Positions 33,559 through 35,639 of a DNA stretch of 35,639 nt are shown in pieces. Both the position numbers and the translations under genes were made by a program. This DNA is from Actinomycetota bacterium (lineage in GTDB: Bacteria > Actinomycetota > Acidimicrobiia > Acidimicrobiales > AC-14). Below the pieces are notes generated by a model. It did no database searches, was not told the origin of the DNA, and saw nothing but the letters and a program-made list of their open reading frames with translations. Location of the stretch: positions 1 through 35,639 of the forward strand of contig JBFMCT010000035.1 of the NCBI GenBank assembly GCA_040754375.1, written 5' to 3'. Each line of letters opens with the position of its first letter. The stretch's first letter is position 1.

Positions 33559-33960
33559 CGTCTCCTCGCCGAGGACCGAGAGCTGCGCGCCAGGGCACTG
33601 GTGCGGAACTCACGAACTTGTCGCGGACCTCACGAAAGTTGTCAGTTGAGCGTCGCCGAACGGTGTCGACCTACCGATTGTCGCCAGTCCGCGGCCCCCA
33701 CCGTAGGGCCATTGGTCCCGATCTCCCGAGCTTGGCGGCCTGCTCGGAGCCGGTCTGTGAGCTCGCCAGCGCCGTGCAGCCGCAGGTTCGGGCTCTCGAC
33801 ATCCTGCTGGGAGCGTCCGGAGGTTGTGTGGGGGGAGAGCACCTCGCGTACCTGGGCCGCGACCTCGATCTGCTCCCTCGGGCCCACCAGAGGCCGGCTC
33901 GACGCGTGTCTCTAGACCTCTGGGGTCCAAGGCAACCGGCGCAACCGCGTAGTCCAGCGG
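33559..33960. other. 402-bp gap with no convincing gene
   Basis: This is the upstream region of the PAS-GGDEF-EAL gene and the downstream region of the zinc-finger gene. It holds an imperfect 18-19-bp direct repeat (33605-33643). A short minus-strand frame at 33642-33887 (81 codons) has no ribosome-binding site or recognisable family. No tRNA, terminator or mobile element was identified. Confidence 0.6.
33605..33643. repeat. Tandem direct repeat upstream of the c-di-GMP gene run
   Basis: GGAACTCACGAACTTGTC (33605-33622) and GGACCTCACGAAAGTTGTC (33625-33643) are imperfect copies starting 20 bp apart, about two helical turns. They lie 47-85 bp upstream of the ATG at 33558 (minus strand), where a promoter or operator is expected. 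Confidence 0.45.
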
Positions 33961-34263
33961 TCAGGGGTGAGAGGCACTGGGCGGCGCGCCTTCGACCTCG
34001 AACATGAGGTCGTCGGCATAGCAGTAGAACCACCGCTCACCCGGCTCGTAGGAGCGGACAATCGGGTGGCCGGCCAAGAGGAAATGGGCCCTGGCATGTC
34101 GCCGGGGCGAGCTGTCACAGCAGCCGACATGACCGCACGTCATACACAGCCGCAGGTGGACCCAGCCACGATGTCCCGCGGCCAGGCAGTCGGTACACCC
34201 CCACGACGAAGGAGCGACCCGCTGGACCAGGTCGAGGTGCTCGCATCTGCGCAATGTCGTCAT
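33961..34263 (-). CDS. UBP-type zinc-finger protein
   Basis: A 100-aa protein consisting almost entirely of one ZnF-UBP domain: CEHL, WGCTDCLAAG, WVHLRLCMTCGHVGCCDSSPRRHARAHFLLAGHPIVRSYEPGERWFYCY. The Cys/His spacing matches the ubiquitin-protease zinc finger that binds C-terminal Gly-Gly in eukaryotes; bacterial stand-alone copies have no established ligand. ATG 34263 (MTTLRRCEHLD) is preferred over GTG 34275 because a purine-rich GGATGGGG lies just upstream. A palindromic element with two CACGTG boxes precedes it. Confidence 0.85.
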   Translation of the reverse strand: MTTLRRCEHLDLVQRVAPSSWGCTDCLAAGHRGWVHLRLCMTCGHVGCCDSSPRRHARAHFLLAGHPIVRSYEPGERWFYCYADDLMFEVEGAPPSASHP

Positions 34264-34291
34264 CGCCCCATCCACTCATGCGCGGGACCGA

Positions 34292-34325
34292 GACACATCA
34301 CGTGGCCGCGTAATCACGTGGTGTC
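34292..34325. promoter_or_regulatory. Inverted repeat with two CACGTG boxes
   Basis: GACAC-AT-CACGTG (34292-34304) and CACGTG-GTGTC (34315-34325) are inverted copies apart from a 2-nt insertion, separated by 10 bp. The element ends 29 bp upstream of the zinc-finger ATG, a usual operator position; regulator unknown. Confidence 0.45.
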
Positions 34326-34347
34326 GGGCCCGGAGGCGGCAACGACA

Positions 34348-34385
34348 TGCCGGGACCCTCGCCGACAGCGGCTGAGGGCCCGGCA
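34348..34385 (-). terminator. Hairpin terminator of the tandem-ABM gene
   Basis: TGCCGGG-A-CCCTC (34348-34360) pairs with GAGGGCCCGGCA (34374-34385): a 12-bp GC stem with one bulged base and a 13-nt loop, about 32 bp after the stop codon at 34417. There is no T-run. Confidence 0.6.
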
Positions 34386-34416
34386 GCCGGCGGTGCCGCC
34401 CGCCGCGAGGGGAGGG

Positions 34417-35013
34417 TCAGAGCTTCTGCGCGAGGACGTCGGCGAGAGACATGCTCGGGAGGCCGCGTAGCCACGGCAGGCCGTGCAGGGCCAGTTGCTT
34501 GGGGATGTCACCGGCGAGGTGGGCTCGCCGGCCCCGCTTGTCCGGGAACACGTCGAACACGCCGTAGTCACCGCCCTCGAACCGGATGGCAAACCATGCG
34601 GTCGTGGCCGGCTCTCCCGCCACCACCGCCTGCCCGCTGAGCAGGAACGCCTCGGCGTCATCCGCGTGCGACGCTTTGATCGGGAGGCGCAACAGGAGGC
34701 CTTTCGTTACTGCGCCCGATGAGAGCTTGTCGGCGAGAACGTCGACCGTCTCCAGGACCGGCTCTCCATCGAGGAGGTGGGCATGCTCCTGCAGCGCCGC
34801 GACCACGCCGCCGTCCAGGTGGGCCTGTCGCCCCGCCTCGTCGGGGAAGGCGTCGAAGATGCCGTACTCGCCGTGCCCGAACCGCAGGGCGAACCAGGCC
34901 GTCGTCGCCGGTTCAGCATCGACTATGGAGCGTGCTCCCGCGAGGAGCTTTTCCAGCTCGTCCTCTCTGCCTGGTGCAGCTTCGATGCGAGCAAGTAGCC
35001 CTCGTGTGGTCAT
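34417..35013 (-). CDS. Tandem-duplicated ABM-domain protein
   Basis: A 198-aa protein of two homologous halves (about 1-98 and 102-198). Each has a leading beta strand (TTRGLLARIEAAPG / TKGLLLRLPIKASH), GEPATTAWFA-RF, YG-FD-FPD--GR-AHL and a closing helix. Each half is a ferredoxin-like ABM domain. Single ABM domains usually dimerise to form a barrel, so this is a covalent pseudo-dimer. The members with this EPATTAWFA pattern have no firmly known substrate. ATG 35013 has AGGAGGGAG upstream, and an 8-bp hairpin lies directly before that site. Confidence 0.85.
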   Translation of the reverse strand: MTTRGLLARIEAAPGREDELEKLLAGARSIVDAEPATTAWFALRFGHGEYGIFDAFPDEAGRQAHLDGGVVAALQEHAHLLDGEPVLETVDVLADKLSSGAVTKGLLLRLPIKASHADDAEAFLLSGQAVVAGEPATTAWFAIRFEGGDYGVFDVFPDKRGRRAHLAGDIPKQLALHGLPWLRGLPSMSLADVLAQKL

Positions 35014-35028
35014 GCTGGTCTCCCTCCT

Positions 35029-35047
35029 GGTCGGGCTGAGCCCGACC
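35029..35047 (-). promoter_or_regulatory. Leader hairpin next to the ribosome-binding site of the tandem-ABM gene
   Basis: GGTCGGGC-TGA-GCCCGACC is a perfect 8-bp stem with a 3-nt loop, immediately upstream (minus strand) of AGGAGGGAG. It could be an operator or a 5'-UTR hairpin. Confidence 0.4.
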
Positions 35048-35071
35048 GCCTGTTCGTGCAGGCCAGCATGG

Positions 35072-35087
35072 GGCGCCTTCGGGCGCC
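35072..35087 (+). terminator. UUCG-capped GC hairpin
   Basis: GGCGCC-TTCG-GGCGCC is a perfect 6-bp stem with a C(UUCG)G tetraloop on the plus strand. It lies 33 bp past the end of the minus-strand MEDS remnant, and the strand of action is unclear. No T-run follows. Confidence 0.35.
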
Positions 35088-35119
35088 GCGCCTCCCGTGA
35101 ACGCGTAGCCCTGGCCGCC

Positions 35120-35545
35120 CTACCTCGTGGCGAGGAACTCGTCGGGGGACAGGTAGTACGGGTTGTCGAGCAGCATGCCCCCGAGCAGGAGCTTGGGATG
35201 GGTCTTGAGCATGTCGACGACGATCCCGCCGCCGAACTGCTTCAGGTCATAGAGGCAGAGGACGAGCTGGGGGTACTTGGGCATGTACCGGTTGAGCTCG
35301 GACTCGTAGCCGACCAGCTCCTCGACACCTGGCGCGTCGCGCAGGGCCCACGTCATCTCGCCGACCGCCCGGGCGAACTGGTAGCCCCCCTCGCCGAGGG
35401 CGGCGCCGACGGTCGCGTTCCAGAACTCGACCATGTCGCCGGTCGAGAACGAGCCCCCCGGCAGGTAGGCCTCGCGGGACGGTCGGAACTCGAACTGCTG
35501 GGAGGCGATGCAGCGAGGTTGTCCCGAGCGTCGTAGAACTTGAGT
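35120..35545 (-). pseudogene. Degenerate MEDS-domain gene
   Basis: The C-terminal half of a MEDS (DcmR sensory) domain is clear: FRPSREAYLPGGSF, AVGEMTWALRDAPG, LVGYESELNRYMPKYPQLVLCLYDLKQFGGGIVVDMLKTHPKLLLGGMLLDNPYYLSPDEFL. Upstream in this frame the homology stops at about ASQQFEF. A segment LKFYDARDNLA, resembling the MEDS N-terminal FYD motif, appears in a different frame at 35522-35544, only a few codons away instead of about 60. The simplest reading is an internal deletion plus frameshift. A TTG at 35593 would start the intact frame but gives unrelated N-terminal sequence. MEDS domains sense ligands in DcmR-type regulators and hydrocarbon-related signalling. Confidence 0.6.
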
Positions 35546-35621
35546 GGCGGTCCTCCACCTCGTCCCTGCCGTGAGGCAGGCTCGGGGTGTCAACCAACCG
35601 AGTTGAGAAGGAGGACCACCA
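35546..35621 (+). promoter_or_regulatory. Predicted multi-hairpin leader sequestering a Shine-Dalgarno
   Basis: TGGCGGTCCTCC (35546-35557) pairs with GGAGGACCACCA (35610-35621) at 11 of 12 positions and would cover the AAGGAGG of the following gene. It encloses a hairpin CTGCC-GTGA-GGCAG (35567-35580), whose loop is a GNRA tetraloop, and a hairpin CTCGG/CCGAG (35581-35585 with 35598-35602). The arrangement resembles a three-way-junction regulatory RNA. No known riboswitch class was recognised. Confidence 0.4.
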
Positions 35622-35623
35622 AC

Positions 35624-35639
35624 ATGTCAGCGTCTCACA
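35624..35639 (+). CDS. Start of a gene running off the right edge
   Basis: ATG 35624 is preceded by AAGGAGG (35608-35614) at 9 bp, the best Shine-Dalgarno match in this region. Only five codons (MSASH) are inside the window, so nothing can be said about the product. Confidence 0.5.

Noticed and set aside
33642-33887. 81-codon minus-strand ORF in the 402-bp gap
   Set aside because: No ribosome-binding site, no recognisable domain and overlap with competing frames of equal quality.

Overview
The window is a GC-rich chromosomal segment of an actinobacterium. The left end carries the conserved actinobacterial cell-wall/kinase cluster pstP–rodA–pbpA–pknB–pabA–crgA, which in mycobacteria and relatives lies close to oriC. 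The Asp/Glu/Gly/Ala/Arg/Pro-rich coding, the many GTG/TTG starts, the HU protein with an H1-like tail and the MscL with a C-terminal zinc ribbon would fit the class Acidimicrobiia or a relative; that placement is an inference. No tRNA, rRNA, CRISPR array, insertion sequence or prophage gene was seen.

Layout. (1) 1–6583: C-terminal end of the PP2C phosphatase PstP, the SEDS glycosyltransferase RodA/FtsW, class B PBP PbpA, Ser/Thr kinase PknB with three PASTA repeats, convergent pabA/trpG, and crgA. (2) 6615–8597: a small zinc-ribbon membrane protein coupled to a thiolase, and an unrecognised 134-aa protein. (3) 8570–12726: an apparent amino-sugar salvage divergon: a clan-D (GH36-like) glycosidase and an N-acetylhexosamine-1-kinase-like phosphotransferase on the minus strand, facing a NagZ-like GH3 hexosaminidase on the plus strand, with a long inverted repeat at the divergence point. 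(4) 12808–15631: an EEP-family phosphodiesterase/nuclease, MscL, a diiron alternative-oxidase-like protein whose start codon sits inside a perfect Rex-type operator, and an HU/H1-like nucleoid protein; a very strong hairpin separates the last two.

(5) 15889–23706: a Tad/Flp pilus operon on the plus strand (small ORF, TadE, TadG-like, CpaB, CpaE/TadZ, TadA/CpaF, TadB, TadC), in which TadB is fused to an exported von Willebrand A domain. No Flp prepilin or prepilin peptidase is present in the window. (6) 23858–33558: a signalling block: a PAS-rich hybrid histidine kinase (plus), then on the minus strand a pseudoreceiver–PAS4–GGDEF–EAL protein, a GGEEF diguanylate cyclase, an ABM-domain protein, a 5'-truncated cobalamin-binding protein and a membrane GGDEF–(degenerate EAL)–receiver protein. 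Its position next to the Tad operon suggests c-di-GMP control of pilus-dependent surface behaviour. (7) 33961–35639: a UBP-type zinc-finger protein, a tandem-duplicated ABM protein, a degenerate MEDS-domain gene, and the first codons of a plus-strand gene whose Shine-Dalgarno lies in a predicted multi-hairpin leader.

The most notable observations are the Rex operator overlapping the predicted leaderless start of the alternative-oxidase-like gene, the VWA–TadB fusion, the hexosamine divergon with its 17-bp inverted repeat, and the structured leader at the right edge.
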